A DNA stretch of 64,000 nt from Acidimicrobiales bacterium (GCA_017883135.1 JADGOE010000009.1:1-64000), one strand, 5' to 3'. Positions 20,441 through 30,397 are shown, counted from the first letter of the stretch. Program-made: numbers and translations. Notes: a model not told the origin generated them from the sequence alone.

Positions 20441-21072
20441 GTGCGCCGAGCAGCGACCCAGACGAAGGGCTGCACGGTCCCCGCCGGCGTCGTGTGGACC
20501 TCGCGGCGGCACTCCACCACCTCGAATCCGCTCCCGAGGGTCGCACCGAGTTCATCCACGCTGTACCGGGTCACCGGTAGGCCCGAACAGCGGTCCGGTC
20601 CGTCTGGTGCGAACGTGGCGATGATGACCGATCCGTCCGGGGCAACGGCGCGATTCATGAGGTCCCTGTAGGTCTCCACTTCTTCTCCAGCCAGGAAGTG
20701 GAACACGGCCCGGTCGTGCCAGAGGTCATAGGTACGGGCCGGTTCCCACCCCAGGAGATCCTCTGTGATCCAGGTGACCCGCCCGTCGTCGCCCACCCGC
20801 TCGCGACTTGTTCGCAGGGCAGCTTCAGAGATGTCGAGGACGGTCAGATCAGTGAAGCTCTTGGCGAGCAACCGATCCACGAGCACCGATGCACCACCGC
20901 CGATGTCGAGCACCCCGGAGTCCGGCGCCAGCTCGAGAACGTCGATGAGTTCCAGCGACGCGACCGGATCAGGTTGATACCAACTCACGGCATCCGGTCT
21001 GTTGTCCTTGTAGACGGTGTCCCAGTGGCCGGCGCGCTGATCGGTAGTCGAGGGGCGTCCGGTCACATACAA
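20431..21072 (-). CDS. Class I SAM-dependent methyltransferase
   Basis: 'SGVLDIGGGASVLVDRLL', 'YDLWHDRAVFHFL'. Confidence 0.85.
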   Translation of the reverse strand: MYVTGRPSTTDQRAGHWDTVYKDNRPDAVSWYQPDPVASLELIDVLELAPDSGVLDIGGGASVLVDRLLAKSFTDLTVLDISEAALRTSRERVGDDGRVTWITEDLLGWEPARTYDLWHDRAVFHFLAGEEVETYRDLMNRAVAPDGSVIIATFAPDGPDRCSGLPVTRYSVDELGATLGSGFEVVECRREVHTTPAGTVQPFVWVAARRTHR

Positions 21073-21116
21073 CAGGCTATCCCCGGCCGCCGTTGCCTTC
21101 GCCCTCGCCGGGTACG

Positions 21117-21151
21117 CGCTGCAGCTGCCGCCTCAGGCGGCAGCTGCAGCG
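21117..21151. terminator. 17-bp perfect-stem hairpin just downstream of 21156..22604
   Basis: CGCTGCAGCTGCCGCCT-C-AGGCGGCAGCTGCAGCG. Confidence 0.7.
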
Positions 21152-21155
21152 TCGG

Positions 21156-22604
21156 TCACAAGCTGGCCGCGATTCCCACGATCGGGGAGTTCAGTGGAAT
21201 GTTGCCCGCCGAGCCGTGGAAGGTCGCGTCACCGAAGTTGAAGATCCCGCCGTCGGTGGCCACTTCCCAGTAGCCCTTCCCGTCCGGTGTGGACGCCATA
21301 CCGGTGATCGGCATGTTGAGAGGTGAACCGCCCATGGAGCCGAAGAACGGTGCATTGAAGGCGAACAGTCCACCATCGGACGCAACTTCCCAGTAGCCAC
21401 CCGTTGCCGGGTCGGCCGTCATTCCGACGACGTCACTATTCAATGGCTGACCGCCCATCGATCCATGGAAGGTTGCGTCACCAAACGAGAACAGGCCCCC
21501 GTCCGACGCAACTTCCCAATATCCCTTGCCGCTGGCGGTGGCCGCGATGCCCACAACCGCAGCATTCAACGGTTGACCGCCCATCGATCCGAAGAAGTGC
21601 GCGTCACCGAACGCGAACAGTCCACCGTCGGCGGCAACTTCCCAGTAGCCACCCCCGTCCGGTGTTGCCACCATCCCCACGATCGGCTGGTTGAGGGGTT
21701 GACCGCCCATGGAGCCGAAGAACGGCGCATTGAACGCGAACAGCCCACCGTCGGCGGCAACTTCCCAATAGCCGCCGGTCACCTGGTCGGATGCGATTGC
21801 CACGATCGGCTGGTTGAGCGGCCTCCCACCCATGGAGCCTTGGAACGTGGAACCGTAGGCGAATATCCCCCCGTCGGAGGCCGCCTCCCAGTACCCGCAC
21901 GCCGAGGCGAAGTTGCACGACCCGAGCGGCTCCTCCAAGGAGAAGTAGCTGGTCCCTGTACCGGGTGCGAGGGCGCTGTTGAAGTCCACGCTTCCGCTCA
22001 TCTGGTCCGCACTGATATTGGAGAAGGTGTTGTTCGGACCCTGGTAGTCAGAACCGAGCGGATCGCCGGAGGTTGACGGGTCGTTCCCTGCCTTCTGGTC
22101 CGCCGTGCAGTAGGTGCCGGCTGGAAACCCACCGGGCTCGAATTGGTTCGTCCCGCCGGCGGTAAAGGTGCAGATGCCGTCGCTGTCGAACCCGAAAATA
22201 GGCTGGTCGCCGGAGCTCAGCTGGATCTTGCTCACCGGGACGGTCGATTCGTTGAGCACGCCGACCAGGGTGTCCTCCATACCGATGTTGATGTCATAGG
22301 CGGGTTGCGACGGATCCTGAAGGATCTGTTCACCGGAGTTGGTCAAGATGATGAGAATCCCGCAGCCCGTGTCCCCTCCGACGGGTGGGCACTCGGTAAA
22401 GGGAGGCGAGACGGGTGCGGCAGATGCGGGCCTCACCGGTGCAGCCGACGCGCTCCCCATCTGGATCGACAACGTGGCACCCACTGCCAAGACGGTCAGC
22501 GCGACGACTGCGGCACACCGGATGGCTGCTCCAGTCGCCACCCCGGACCGTCGGAGGGTTCCCCCACGGTAATGGATGCCTCGAGGATCGGTCAGATTGG
22601 TCAT
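21156..22604 (-). CDS. Secreted protein with six tandem GYWEVA-type repeats
   Basis: Signal peptide; six ~41-aa units 'YWEVAADGGLFAFGDAHFFGSMGGQPLN..VVGIAATASGKG'. Confidence 0.75.
   Translation of the reverse strand: MTNLTDPRGIHYRGGTLRRSGVATGAAIRCAAVVALTVLAVGATLSIQMGSASAAPVRPASAAPVSPPFTECPPVGGDTGCGILIILTNSGEQILQDPSQPAYDINIGMEDTLVGVLNESTVPVSKIQLSSGDQPIFGFDSDGICTFTAGGTNQFEPGGFPAGTYCTADQKAGNDPSTSGDPLGSDYQGPNNTFSNISADQMSGSVDFNSALAPGTGTSYFSLEEPLGSCNFASACGYWEAASDGGIFAYGSTFQGSMGGRPLNQPIVAIASDQVTGGYWEVAADGGLFAFNAPFFGSMGGQPLNQPIVGMVATPDGGGYWEVAADGGLFAFGDAHFFGSMGGQPLNAAVVGIAATASGKGYWEVASDGGLFSFGDATFHGSMGGQPLNSDVVGMTADPATGGYWEVASDGGLFAFNAPFFGSMGGSPLNMPITGMASTPDGKGYWEVATDGGIFNFGDATFHGSAGNIPLNSPIVGIAASL
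21160..21905 (-). repeat. Coding tandem repeats (~123 bp unit, ~6 copies)
   Basis: Repeated GGNTGACCGCCCAT and AACTTCCCARTA blocks on the + strand. Confidence 0.8.
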
Positions 22605-22813
22605 TGGTTCGCCCTTCCGTCGCCAGCCGTATATGGGGATAGTAAGTGAAGGATCGGCGTCTGGCAATCAATTCTCCGATCCGGCCCGTCCCGCCAGAAG
22701 GACGATCGCATCCGGCAAGTCGGGCACCGTGGATTTCGGCCTGGAGAAGCTCCACGAAGACCTGGCGATGAACAGCCCGGGGCAGGACCTCGGAGCGGAT
22801 CACCCCGCCTGGG

Positions 22814-23191
22814 TCAGCCCGGCGAGAGGACTCCGAGCAAGAACCCCGCGCCAGCCAAAATCAGGGTCCCGACGGTCAATACCCGGCAGGCGGACACTCC
22901 AAGCAGGCTCACCGCCCCGGTGCCGGGCCGCTGGCGCCGGGCCAGGTACATCCCAGCTGCCCAGGCAGTGGCTCCGGCCGCGATGAGCATCAGGGCGACC
23001 ACCGACTTGAAACCCTGCAAGGGCCAGAGCCGACGCAGCATGATGGCGACGACGACCACCACCGCCAGGCCCGATCGGTTCCATGCGAGGTCGGTGCGCT
23101 CACTGGCGAGGCCCGGGTCCGGCTCTCCGGCGAGGCCCGGGCCCGGCTCACCTGCCCCACCCGCCATGCCTCCACCTCCGGCGTCGGCCAC
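22814..23191 (-). CDS. DUF202 family membrane protein
   Basis: 'SERTDLAWNRSGLAVVVVVAIMLRR'. Confidence 0.7.
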   Translation of the reverse strand: MADAGGGGMAGGAGEPGPGLAGEPDPGLASERTDLAWNRSGLAVVVVVAIMLRRLWPLQGFKSVVALMLIAAGATAWAAGMYLARRQRPGTGAVSLLGVSACRVLTVGTLILAGAGFLLGVLSPG

Positions 23192-23197
23192 CTGCGG

Positions 23198-23554
23198 CTA
23201 CCCGGGACCGAGGACGGCGAGGACCACCGCGATGATTGCCACCAGCCCGATTCCGATCGCCAGCACCAACGGCATCGGCGAGCGGGGCAGCGCCAGGCCT
23301 CGCCGCATGGCGCGCTGGTTGGCCTTCCAGTGGAGAAAGCTCGTCAGGGAAACGAGGGCGCCCAGTGCGATCATCGGGAGACCCAGGATGCGCCGGCCGC
23401 CGGCCACGTGGAACTCGGGGAGAAGCTGCGTGGCGGCAACACCCGTCGCGATGAGGGCCAAGGCGGTCCGATTCCACGCGAGGAAGGTGCGTTCGTTGGC
23501 GTAGGTGAACCTGACATCTGGTTCGACCTCGCAGGTGGAGGGGCCGTCACTCAT
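23198..23554 (-). CDS. DUF202 (YidH-like) family membrane protein
   Basis: 'YANERTFLAWNRTALALIATGVAATQLLPEF'. Confidence 0.8.
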   Translation of the reverse strand: MSDGPSTCEVEPDVRFTYANERTFLAWNRTALALIATGVAATQLLPEFHVAGGRRILGLPMIALGALVSLTSFLHWKANQRAMRRGLALPRSPMPLVLAIGIGLVAIIAVVLAVLGPG

Positions 23555-23663
23555 GCTCGAAGTACCGAGAGCAGCCTACCGAGTCGACCGGCGACTGTTC
23601 AGCATGCCGGTCTCTGCCCGGCCCGTCGCGGCCGGTCGCGCCGATCCGGTGCCGCTCGGGCGA

Positions 23664-24287
23664 TCAGGGCAGATCGGGGCAGATCGCTACTCCCCGAGTG
23701 AACCAGCTCCAGGGTTTCGGCCCGGCCCCGTACTGCTGTGCCACGTCGTCGAAGGCGAAGCCGGCGCCTCGGACCAGTGCGATCGGGTCCCTGGTGAGAT
23801 GGCAGCCATCGGCCAAGCGGCGCTGAAGGGGCTCGATGCGACGTTGCCATGCAGCGACACCCGGATCAGGGGCCAGGCCATGCTCGAGGAAGAAGAACCG
23901 GCCTCCAGGGCGAAGCACCCGTCGAACCTCCGACAGGGCGGCGTCGACGTCGGGGATCGTGCACAGGGCGAAGGTGCACAGGGCGTCGTCGCAGAAGTCA
24001 TCGGGGAGCGGGATGCTCTGGCCGTCGAGGCCAACCAGCTCGACGGCCACCGGCGAGCCCCCTATCCGCCTCTGGGCAATACGGAAGGCCGTGGCGGAGG
24101 GTTCGACGGCAAACACCCGCTCGACGGTCGATGGGTAGTGGTCGACGTTGAGGCCCGAACCGAAGCCGATCTCGAGGACTCGCCCTGACAGCCCGCCGGA
24201 CAGCTCGGCACGCCATTTCCGCAGTCCTGCCGTCCCGCACGCCCGATCCACCAGGACTGGGAGGATCCGCTCACGGTACAGGCCCAT
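23664..24287 (-). CDS. Class I SAM-dependent methyltransferase
   Basis: 'GRVLEIGFGSGLNVDHYP', 'FCDDALCTFALCTIPDVDAALSEVRRVLRPGGRFFFLEHG'. Confidence 0.88.
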   Translation of the reverse strand: MGLYRERILPVLVDRACGTAGLRKWRAELSGGLSGRVLEIGFGSGLNVDHYPSTVERVFAVEPSATAFRIAQRRIGGSPVAVELVGLDGQSIPLPDDFCDDALCTFALCTIPDVDAALSEVRRVLRPGGRFFFLEHGLAPDPGVAAWQRRIEPLQRRLADGCHLTRDPIALVRGAGFAFDDVAQQYGAGPKPWSWFTRGVAICPDLP

Positions 24288-24341
24288 ACCCCCACGATAC
24301 CGAGCGAGCACCGCAGTGACGGGTCGGGTCGGGTCGGCGCG

Positions 24342-24809
24342 CTACGTGAAGATGATCTCCCCTCCGGCGGCCATCTCATAGAACTCACCGACGGTGATGA
24401 TGTCCATGACCTGTTCGATCAGGTCGTCCTTGGTCAGATCGAACAGGTCCACCGACGCCTTGCACGCGTAGATGCCGGCACCCGTGTCCGCGATCATCTC
24501 CACGAACTCCGGGATGGGCGGGATATCGAGCTTCTCCATCTTGCGCTCGAGGTAGTGGGTCATGACCGAGGACACCCCCGGCAGGCCCCCGGCCACCGTT
24601 GCCAGATGGAGTCCGGGGTTGCCGACGGTGGCCACCTTGATGTGGTCGATCCTCGACCGATGCACGACGTCGAGGCCGAAGAACGTGAAGAACAGGTTCG
24701 CCTCGATCCCCTCGGCACGGGCACCGTTGGCCATGATCAATGCCGGATAGACGCCCTCGAGAGAGCCCTTCGAGACGATGATGGATACCTTCTCGATCGT
24801 GTCGCTCAT
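24342..24809 (-). CDS. DsrE/DsrF/DrsH-like sulfur-relay protein
   Basis: 'VSIIVSKGSLEGVYPALIMANGARAEGIEANLFFTFFGLDVV', 'GAGIYACKASVDLFDL'. Confidence 0.85.
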   Translation of the reverse strand: MSDTIEKVSIIVSKGSLEGVYPALIMANGARAEGIEANLFFTFFGLDVVHRSRIDHIKVATVGNPGLHLATVAGGLPGVSSVMTHYLERKMEKLDIPPIPEFVEMIADTGAGIYACKASVDLFDLTKDDLIEQVMDIITVGEFYEMAAGGEIIFT

Positions 24810-24847
24810 GGTGCACCTTTCGTCGTGGTCAGAGATCGGATGATCGG

Positions 24848-25165
24848 TTAGATGCAACCGCGGGGCTTGGGTATCCCCGCGATCTTCGCGGCGACCTTTG
24901 CCGGTCCCTTCGGGAACAGCTGGTAGAGCTCTTTCACCGAGACCCCCGAGGTCTTGCCGAGGATGCGGACGGTCGGGCCGGTCCCCTTCGCTGCGTACTC
25001 GGCTCGCATGAACTTGATGACCTGCCAGTGTGGCTCGGTGAGTTCGCCGATGTCCTCGGTTCGAGCAATCTCGGGAGCCATTGCTTCGGTCCACTGAGTC
25101 GGGTCCTCGAAGAACCCTTCGTCGTTTACCGTCACCGCCGTTCCGGCGTAGGTGACAACGGTCAT
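24848..25165 (-). CDS. TusE/DsrC/DsvC family sulfur-relay protein
   Basis: 'DEGFFEDPTQWTEAMAPEIA', 'YQLFPKGPAKVAAKIAGIPKPRGCI*' with penultimate Cys. Confidence 0.9.
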   Translation of the reverse strand: MTVVTYAGTAVTVNDEGFFEDPTQWTEAMAPEIARTEDIGELTEPHWQVIKFMRAEYAAKGTGPTVRILGKTSGVSVKELYQLFPKGPAKVAAKIAGIPKPRGCI

Positions 25166-25207
25166 GGTCGGCTCCTTATCCGTTGATCGGGCAGGTGGTG
25201 TGCAGCG

Positions 25208-26452
25208 TCATGAAACTTGCTCGTTGTCCTTGCCCCGAGTCGGCATTGCCGAGCCGACGCCAGGGAGGTTGTGCCCCGGTAGCAGGCTGTGCCAGTAGAG
25301 CGGCTGGAACATCAGCTTGCCTAGATGGTTCAGCCGTGACTCCTTCAGGAGGGGAAGGCCCACTGCGGCGGGGAAATGACCCGAAACGGGCTCGACGTCG
25401 TAGTTGAAGTCGATCAGCAGCGCCTTTCCGAACCCGGTCTCGATGAAGCAGTTGGCATGCCCGTCGTAACTGCCGTCGAGCGGCTCACCGGCCAGGAAGC
25501 GTCGGATGTTCTCGACGAGCACCTCGCCTTCGAAGTGGGTGACCGATCCCGCCTTGGACGTTGGCACGCCAGCGGCGTCGCCAATGGCAAACACGTTGGG
25601 CTTGGCAGCCGACTGGAGCGAGTGCGCGTCGACCGGCACGAAGCCCAGTTCGTCCCCGAGGCCAGGCGATCGCGACACGTAGGTCGCTCCGCCATGCAGT
25701 GGCACGACCACGGCCAGGTCGAAGCCGACCTCGCGGCCATCGTAGGACACCAACCGCCCGCCGGATCCGTCGACCTCTCCGGTATTGAACTCGGTCACGA
25801 GAGCCACGCCCTTCTCCTCCAGCAGGCCGGCCAGCTTGGCGGCGGCAACCGGCTTGGTGAACGCCCCGTCCAGCGGTGTGACATACGTGAGCTCGACGCG
25901 GTCGCGAACACCCTGCTGTTGGAAGAACCAGTCGGCCAGAAAGCAGAACTCGAGTGGGGCCACGGGACACTTGATCGGCATGTCGACCACGTTGACGACC
26001 ACTCGCCCACCCTCGAAGTACTCGAGCGCCTCGTGGAGCGCGACCGCCCCCACCGGATCGTAAAAGGTGAAGGCCTTCTCCATCCACCCGGGCCCGGTGA
26101 GCCCCTCTGTCTCCTCCTCGACCAGGACGCTCCCGGTGGCGACGACCAGCACGTCGTACTCGAGCACGGTGCCGCCTTCGAGGTACACGCTGTCCGATTC
26201 GGTGTCCACATGGTCGACCGGGTTCTGGCGGAACTCGATTCCCTTGTGCAGCTGGTCTGCTCGAGAGCGGACGATCTCGTCGGCATGCGCCAAGCCGAAG
26301 GGGACGAATAACAGGCCCGGCTGGTAGATGTGGGCGTCGTTCTGGTCGACGACCACGATCTCCACATCCCCCACGGGGCAGAGGCGCCGCAAGCGATTGG
26401 CACTCAAGGTGCCTCCGGTGCCGCCGCCGAGGATCACGACTCGCTTGGACAT
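25208..26452 (-). CDS. Sulfide:quinone oxidoreductase-like FAD protein
   Basis: 'RVVILGGGTGGTLSANRLRR', 'YQPGLLFVPFGLA', 'MPIKCPVAPLEFCFLADWFFQQQGVRDRVELTYVTPL', 'PNVFAIGDAAGVPTSKAG'. Confidence 0.88.
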   Translation of the reverse strand: MSKRVVILGGGTGGTLSANRLRRLCPVGDVEIVVVDQNDAHIYQPGLLFVPFGLAHADEIVRSRADQLHKGIEFRQNPVDHVDTESDSVYLEGGTVLEYDVLVVATGSVLVEEETEGLTGPGWMEKAFTFYDPVGAVALHEALEYFEGGRVVVNVVDMPIKCPVAPLEFCFLADWFFQQQGVRDRVELTYVTPLDGAFTKPVAAAKLAGLLEEKGVALVTEFNTGEVDGSGGRLVSYDGREVGFDLAVVVPLHGGATYVSRSPGLGDELGFVPVDAHSLQSAAKPNVFAIGDAAGVPTSKAGSVTHFEGEVLVENIRRFLAGEPLDGSYDGHANCFIETGFGKALLIDFNYDVEPVSGHFPAAVGLPLLKESRLNHLGKLMFQPLYWHSLLPGHNLPGVGSAMPTRGKDNEQVS

Positions 26453-26686
26453 GGTCCCATCGTGGATGACCGGTACCTCCAGGGGTAGGGTCCTTCGTCC
26501 CCTTCTCTGGATCTGCGGGCGATGGGTCGCCGGACGAGCGGTTGTTCGTCGGTCCGGCCGCTGTGTCGGAGGCGAGTGGCGCGGTTCGAGGCAACCACGG
26601 AGCAAGCGGTGGGCGACCGCCGTCGGACTCCGTGCACTCGAGGGTATGTTGGCGAAGAAGCTAGAGACAAGGCAGGGGAGACCGAC

Positions 26687-26836
26687 ATGGTCTTTGTGAA
26701 CTTGACGAGCGGCACCACCGGACGACCGGTCCGGAGCGTCTTCGGAGTGACCGTGCCCGCCGGTGCGCTCGCCTCGCGTCTGATCGGGCCTCGGTCCTAC
26801 CGGCGGCTGCGTGCAGCCGAATCGCTGGGGGCTTGA
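26687..26836 (+). CDS. 49-aa small protein upstream of methyltransferase
   Basis: GGGGAG RBS ~7 nt upstream of ATG; stop 3 nt before the next start. Confidence 0.4.
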   Translation: MVFVNLTSGTTGRPVRSVFGVTVPAGALASRLIGPRSYRRLRAAESLGA

Positions 26837-26839
26837 CCG

Positions 26840-27445
26840 GTGGATCGATCCGCCTGGGATGCGCGTTACGGAGGGGACGAGTTGGTGTGGACGAGCACGC
26901 CCAACCAGTCCCTCGTCACCGAAGTGGTGGGCCTCCCGCCGGGCCGAGCAGTCGACCTTGCCTGCGGCGAGGGTCGCAACGCCATTTGGCTCGCCCAGCA
27001 GGGCTGGAGGGTGACGGGAGTGGACTTTTCGCCCGTAGGCCTGGCGAAGGCACAGCGCCTTGCCGAACTGTGGGACGTCGAGGTCACCTGGGTCGAGTCC
27101 GCAGTTCAAGAGTGGGTGCCCCGGCCAGATGGCTTCGATCTGGTCGCGGTGCTCTATCTCCAGTTGCCACAGCCCGAGCGCTCGGTGGCACTGGAGGTGG
27201 CCGCCTCTGCCGTTGCCCCCGGAGGCACACTGCTTGTCGTGGCCCACGACCACGACAACCTGACCAGGGGATTCGGCGGCCCACCGAGCGCCGACGTTCT
27301 CTATGCCACTACTGATGTGACCGACGTGGCCGAAGCGGCCGGCTTGGAAGTGGAGCGCGCCGAGCAGGTGATTCGGGTGGTGGAGACCGATTCGGGTCCG
27401 AGGGAGGCGATCGACACCCTGGTCAGGGCGAAGCGGCCAGCGTGA
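26840..27445 (+). CDS. Class I SAM-dependent methyltransferase (TehB-like)
   Basis: 'GRAVDLACGEGRNAIWLAQQGWRVTGVDFSPVGL'. Confidence 0.88.
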   Translation: MDRSAWDARYGGDELVWTSTPNQSLVTEVVGLPPGRAVDLACGEGRNAIWLAQQGWRVTGVDFSPVGLAKAQRLAELWDVEVTWVESAVQEWVPRPDGFDLVAVLYLQLPQPERSVALEVAASAVAPGGTLLVVAHDHDNLTRGFGGPPSADVLYATTDVTDVAEAAGLEVERAEQVIRVVETDSGPREAIDTLVRAKRPA

Positions 27446-27749
27446 TGTGGGCTACGAGCGCATCAGGCCGTGTCCGACCAGAAAGTCACGCTGCTCGGCG
27501 TGCATCCGGTCCGGTGGCTCGGTGAACCACGATTGCTGGTCCACCACGGACGAGAGCTGGCCCTCCTCGACGTGGACCGCGAAGGCCAGGCCGACCGGCG
27601 AGTCCAAGCCGTTCAGATAGTGGCTCGGGTACTCGATGTAGGCCAGGAACCGACCAACCAAGGGCTCGATCCCAATTCGCTGGCCGCTACACCTCTTGAC
27701 AGTGACCACCAGCGGCTCCCGGAGGGCACCTCTGGGACCGGTTCGTGCA

Positions 27750-28100
27750 TCATTCCGGCTTTGAGGGCCGGAACTCCTGGTAGGCAGCCCAGGCTCGGGG
27801 ACCGTAGACCGTGGCGGTGCCTCCGTCCATCAAGAGGGCCACGGACAGGGACTCGGCCACCTCTTCGGGCGTCGCTCCGTGGACGGCCGCCGCCTTGGCG
27901 TGGGCGGCGATGCACCCGTCACACTGCTTCACCACCGCGATCACCAGCGCCATCAATTCCTTGATCCGGCGGCTGAGGACACCGTCGGCGACGGCGGCGT
28001 CGTGCATCTGGGCAAAGCCGGCCCAGGCATCCGGTGCGGCATTGCGAAGCTCGCGGGTCGGCACCCGCAGTTCGTCCATCACTTCTCTTGCACTTGTCAT
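27750..28100 (-). CDS. Carboxymuconolactone decarboxylase/AhpD-like protein
   Basis: 'KQCDGCIAAHAKAAAVHGATPEEVAE' with CxxC-xxxH. Confidence 0.88.
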   Translation of the reverse strand: MTSAREVMDELRVPTRELRNAAPDAWAGFAQMHDAAVADGVLSRRIKELMALVIAVVKQCDGCIAAHAKAAAVHGATPEEVAESLSVALLMDGGTATVYGPRAWAAYQEFRPSKPE

Positions 28101-28179
28101 CTCTCTCGCTCCTCACTGGTCGGTGTGGTGCTACGTGGGTACTGCATGTCGGCCTGTTCGGTCCACTGGTCGGATCCCG

Positions 28180-30384
28180 TCATTCGTGGGCGAATCGCAC
28201 GGGCGGCAACAATCGCCGCAGCCACGGTGGCGCCCACCACGCCGCCCCTTTGGTGAGACGGAGGAGCACCGGCAGCAGCAGCAGGCGAACCAAGAGGGCG
28301 TCGAGCAGGACGGCGACACCGAGGATGATGCCCATCTCCTTGGGGGGGAGGGGGCCCGACAGCGCGAAGGTGAAGAAGACCGCCACCATCACCGCTGCTG
28401 CCGCGAAGATGACTCGCCCGGAGTGGGCCAACCCGTTGACCATGGCGTCCTTGGGGTCGCCAGATCGCTCGTAGTGCTCCTTGGCGCTCGAGAGCAGGAA
28501 CACCGTGTAGTCCATCGAGATGGCAAAGATCATGGCGAAGAAGAACACGGGTCCCCAGGCGTCGAGGAATCCTTGGGGAGCAAATCCCAGCAACTGATGG
28601 AACCAACCGTTCTGGAAGATGAGCCGTGCGACGCCGAAGGCCGCCCCGGTAGCCAGCAAGCTGGTGAGCACACCGAGTGCGGCAATGAGCGGCGCCTGCA
28701 GGGCCACCAGCAGCACGAGGAAGCCCAGAAGCAGAACCAGGGCGATGACCAGGGGTGTCTTGGCGGCCAACACCGCTTGGAGGTCGTGGTTCTCCGCTGC
28801 AGCCCCGCCGACCAATGAGCCCTGTGGCAGGGTGGTGCGAAGCCGTTCGATGGTGCTCCCGACCGACGGTGACGAGGGATCGGCGTTCGGCACCGCCCCG
28901 ATCATGACCAGGTCCGCTGCGGTCGAATGCTGTGCGGGCAGCGCTGCGGCAACGCCCGGGTCGCGGGCAAGTACGGCCTCTGCAACTGCGACATGGGCTT
29001 GAGTCGTGATGATCTGAAGTTGCCCCGGGGCACCGGGGCCGAATGCCGACTGCACCAGGCCGTAACCGACCCGGGCGGAGTCAGATACTGGAACCACCTT
29101 GATCGATGGCATGGCGGTGCGAAGGCCGACCACCGGTGCTGCCAACAGGACCAGAATGGCAACGGCCACTCCGCCGAAGAGCCAAGGACGGCGCCAGAGC
29201 AGCTCACCCCACCGCGCGAAGCGCACCGAGCGGTGCTCGCCCGAATGGACCCACCGAAGCGGAAGAGCGTCGACCCTATCGCCGAGCTTGCCCAGCACGG
29301 CCGGAAGCAGGGTGAATGTGGCCACGAGCACGAAGAACACCGAAAGCATGATGCCGGCAGCCATTGAGCGGAAGGCCGGAGTGGGCACAAGCATGACCGT
29401 GGAGAGTGCAATGAGCACGGTCAGCCCCGAGAACAGCACGGCCTTGCCCGCAGTATCCATCGTCTCGCCCACCGACTCACCCACGTGGCGGTGACGTCCG
29501 AAGTGCGCGCCCCGGAACCTCACCACGATGAAGAGCGCGTAGTCGATGCCGAGGGCCAGCGCGAACATCAGGGCGAAGTTCATCGCCCAGATCGAGATGG
29601 GGGTCACGTGGGTGAGCAGATCAAGCAGGCCCGCGGCGCTCAGGAGCCCGACGAGGGTCAACAAGAGGGGCAGGCCTGCGGCGACCAGAGACCCGAAGGC
29701 CAGCACCAAGATGACCAGGGTCACCGGCCACGAGATCATCTCTGATCGCAGCATGGCGCTGCGGTTGGCCGCGTTGAAGTCCGACCACATGACCGACGCT
29801 CCGGTGGCTGCCACGGTCACCCCGTTCCCGCTGAGCTGGCTCAGCGGTCGCTGGAGGGCATCAGCTGCCCGAACCATGGCGTTGGGGTCGGCGGCCGCGC
29901 CGCCGAGGATGACGGCTGTCTTCCCATCTGCGCTGATCGACACTCCGGCTTGGGGCGGCACGACACGACCGATGCGCGGATCCGCCGCCAGGATCCTCTC
30001 GGCCCGAGCCACCACCCCCTGCACTTGCGGGCTCGAGATCGGACGATCGGAATGGACGACCACTTCGATCGCCGAGCTGGACTGTCCCCCGAAATCTCGC
30101 TGCGCCAGATTGCGGACCTGTACCGACTGCGACCCGTCGGCCTGCCACCCTGCCCCGCTCAGGGCGTGCTCGACGCTCGGTGCGAAGACCGCCAGCACGG
30201 CGACGATGGCCAACCAAGCCAGAACGGTCGCCCGTCGATGGGTTGAAGACCATCGTCCGAGCCGCCCGAGTGGGCCGAGGCTGCTCGACCGCGGAAGATC
30301 ATCGGTCGCCCCCTGACCTGTGTCTTCCTCGGGGCGGTCCTGGTCGGTGACGGCGATCGTCGATGAGGTCGGGGAAGTAGCCAT
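28180..30384 (-). CDS. MMPL/RND family transporter
   Basis: 'MNFALMFALALGIDYALFIVVRFRG', 'MIFAISMDYTVFLLSSAKE'. Confidence 0.92.
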   Translation of the reverse strand: MATSPTSSTIAVTDQDRPEEDTGQGATDDLPRSSSLGPLGRLGRWSSTHRRATVLAWLAIVAVLAVFAPSVEHALSGAGWQADGSQSVQVRNLAQRDFGGQSSSAIEVVVHSDRPISSPQVQGVVARAERILAADPRIGRVVPPQAGVSISADGKTAVILGGAAADPNAMVRAADALQRPLSQLSGNGVTVAATGASVMWSDFNAANRSAMLRSEMISWPVTLVILVLAFGSLVAAGLPLLLTLVGLLSAAGLLDLLTHVTPISIWAMNFALMFALALGIDYALFIVVRFRGAHFGRHRHVGESVGETMDTAGKAVLFSGLTVLIALSTVMLVPTPAFRSMAAGIMLSVFFVLVATFTLLPAVLGKLGDRVDALPLRWVHSGEHRSVRFARWGELLWRRPWLFGGVAVAILVLLAAPVVGLRTAMPSIKVVPVSDSARVGYGLVQSAFGPGAPGQLQIITTQAHVAVAEAVLARDPGVAAALPAQHSTAADLVMIGAVPNADPSSPSVGSTIERLRTTLPQGSLVGGAAAENHDLQAVLAAKTPLVIALVLLLGFLVLLVALQAPLIAALGVLTSLLATGAAFGVARLIFQNGWFHQLLGFAPQGFLDAWGPVFFFAMIFAISMDYTVFLLSSAKEHYERSGDPKDAMVNGLAHSGRVIFAAAAVMVAVFFTFALSGPLPPKEMGIILGVAVLLDALLVRLLLLPVLLRLTKGAAWWAPPWLRRLLPPVRFAHE

Positions 30385-30397
30385 CGCCTCAGTTAAC

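Noticed and set aside
22814-23554. Tandem DUF202 genes with a short GEPGPGL repeat
   Set aside because: Tandem DUF202 membrane proteins are common and the repeat is only two copies
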